In this document: positions 27,290-27,533 of the stretch, piece after piece
Position numbering within the stretch: position 1 is the stretch's first letter
Layout of the letters: each line of letters begins with the position of its first letter
Assembly (NCBI GenBank): GCA_001310555.1
Contig: BAXO01000073.1
Location: 1 to 27,533 of the forward strand
Origin: Bacillus sp. JCM 19058
GTDB lineage: Bacteria; Bacillota; Bacilli; Bacillales_H; Bacillaceae_D
Reading direction: 5' to 3'
Length of the DNA: 27,533 nucleotides
Position numbers and translations under genes: made by a program
The notes under the pieces: model-generated
What the model was told of the DNA's origin: nothing
The model's database searches: none
The model's input: the letters and a program-made list of their open reading frames with translations, nothing else

Positions 27290-27325
27290 CTCGGTGAGAT
27301 TGATACATGCTCACCGAGTTATTTT
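27290..27325 (+). terminator. Terminator of the lyase/phosphoesterase operon
   Basis: Perfect 9-bp stem CTCGGTGAG (27290-27298) / CTCACCGAG (27310-27318), 11-base loop, followed by TTATTTTAT. Confidence 0.75.
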
Positions 27326-27411
27326 ATCGATAGGAAAGACCTCAATCTTGATAGGCGCTCCCCTGCCTTTTACAGTCGACAAATCGACTCCGATGACTGA
27401 TAACTGACATC

Positions 27412-27533
27412 CTCGGCTGAAAAGACTGGCTCCATTGGATTACAATCGGCGACCTCGGCTAAAAAACCGCTCCATTGGATTACAATCGACACCCTCGGTC
27501 TAAAAAACCGCTCCATTGAATCACAATCGGCGA
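27412..27533. repeat. Tandem array of about 40-bp direct repeats (runs off the window)
   Basis: Three consecutive copies begin CTCGG at 27412, 27454 and 27494, with periods of 42 and 40 bp. Shared core: CTCGGCT, an A-run, CGCTCCATTGGATTACAATC. Copies are adjacent, with no unique spacers, so it is not a CRISPR array. Whether it continues cannot be seen. Confidence 0.8.

Noticed and set aside
27412..27533. CRISPR array
   Set aside because: The repeats are directly adjacent; there are no unique spacers of constant length and no cas genes.

Overview
The window looks like a chromosomal segment of a low-to-moderate GC, endospore-forming Bacillaceae, probably of the alkaliphilic Bacillus/Alkalihalobacillus/Shouchella type. 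This rests on the conserved block pfkA-accA-accD-malic enzyme-dnaE-ytrH-ytrI-nrnA-ytpI-ytoI, the strong Gram-positive ribosome binding sites, and the sigma-A-like and sigma-E-like promoters. The species is an inference. One property dominates the read: almost every long gene, including the essential accA, accD and dnaE, is cut by one-base (sometimes two-base) frameshifts. Most sit in A/T runs of 6-9 or at short G/C doublets. Because every interrupted frame resumes in perfect register with family sequence, I read these as consensus sequence errors and give each gene its full reconstructed span.

Positions 1-12,755 are core genome. Reading leftward on the minus strand are the first codons of pfkA, then accA and accD (acetyl-CoA carboxylase carboxyltransferase), a malic enzyme (ytsJ type) with its own promoter and a long leader, dnaE, and a small unknown gene. 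On the plus strand lie the sporulation pair ytrH-ytrI behind a sigma-E-like promoter. A DinB/DUF1572 gene sits beside nrnA, followed by ytpI (+), ytoI (-) and a small membrane protein (-). Just upstream of pfkA is what looks like the orphan right end of an IS200/IS605-type element.

Positions 12,756-16,470 are accessory, AT-rich and partly decayed: frame remnants, a small four-helix membrane protein, and a well-formed ZTP (pfl) riboswitch with terminator ahead of a stand-alone AICAR formyltransferase. A small two-helix membrane protein there carries an in-frame TGA.

Positions 16,471-27,325 form a coherent locus. On the minus strand are a LacI-family regulator and a PHP-family phosphoesterase. 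Divergently on the plus strand are a very large secreted heparinase II/III-type polysaccharide lyase and two related metallophosphoesterases, one of them secreted and multidomain. Near-identical GGAGCGCTCC palindromes lie just downstream of both divergent promoters and are the obvious operators for the LacI protein. The secreted lyase and the second phosphoesterase share an N-terminal carbohydrate-binding-like module and an Ig-like module that is nearly identical at DNA level. The locus therefore looks like an inducible system for attacking a charged, possibly phosphorylated or uronate-containing, polysaccharide; the substrate is not readable from sequence. The window ends in a terminator and the start of a tandem array of about 40-bp direct repeats.
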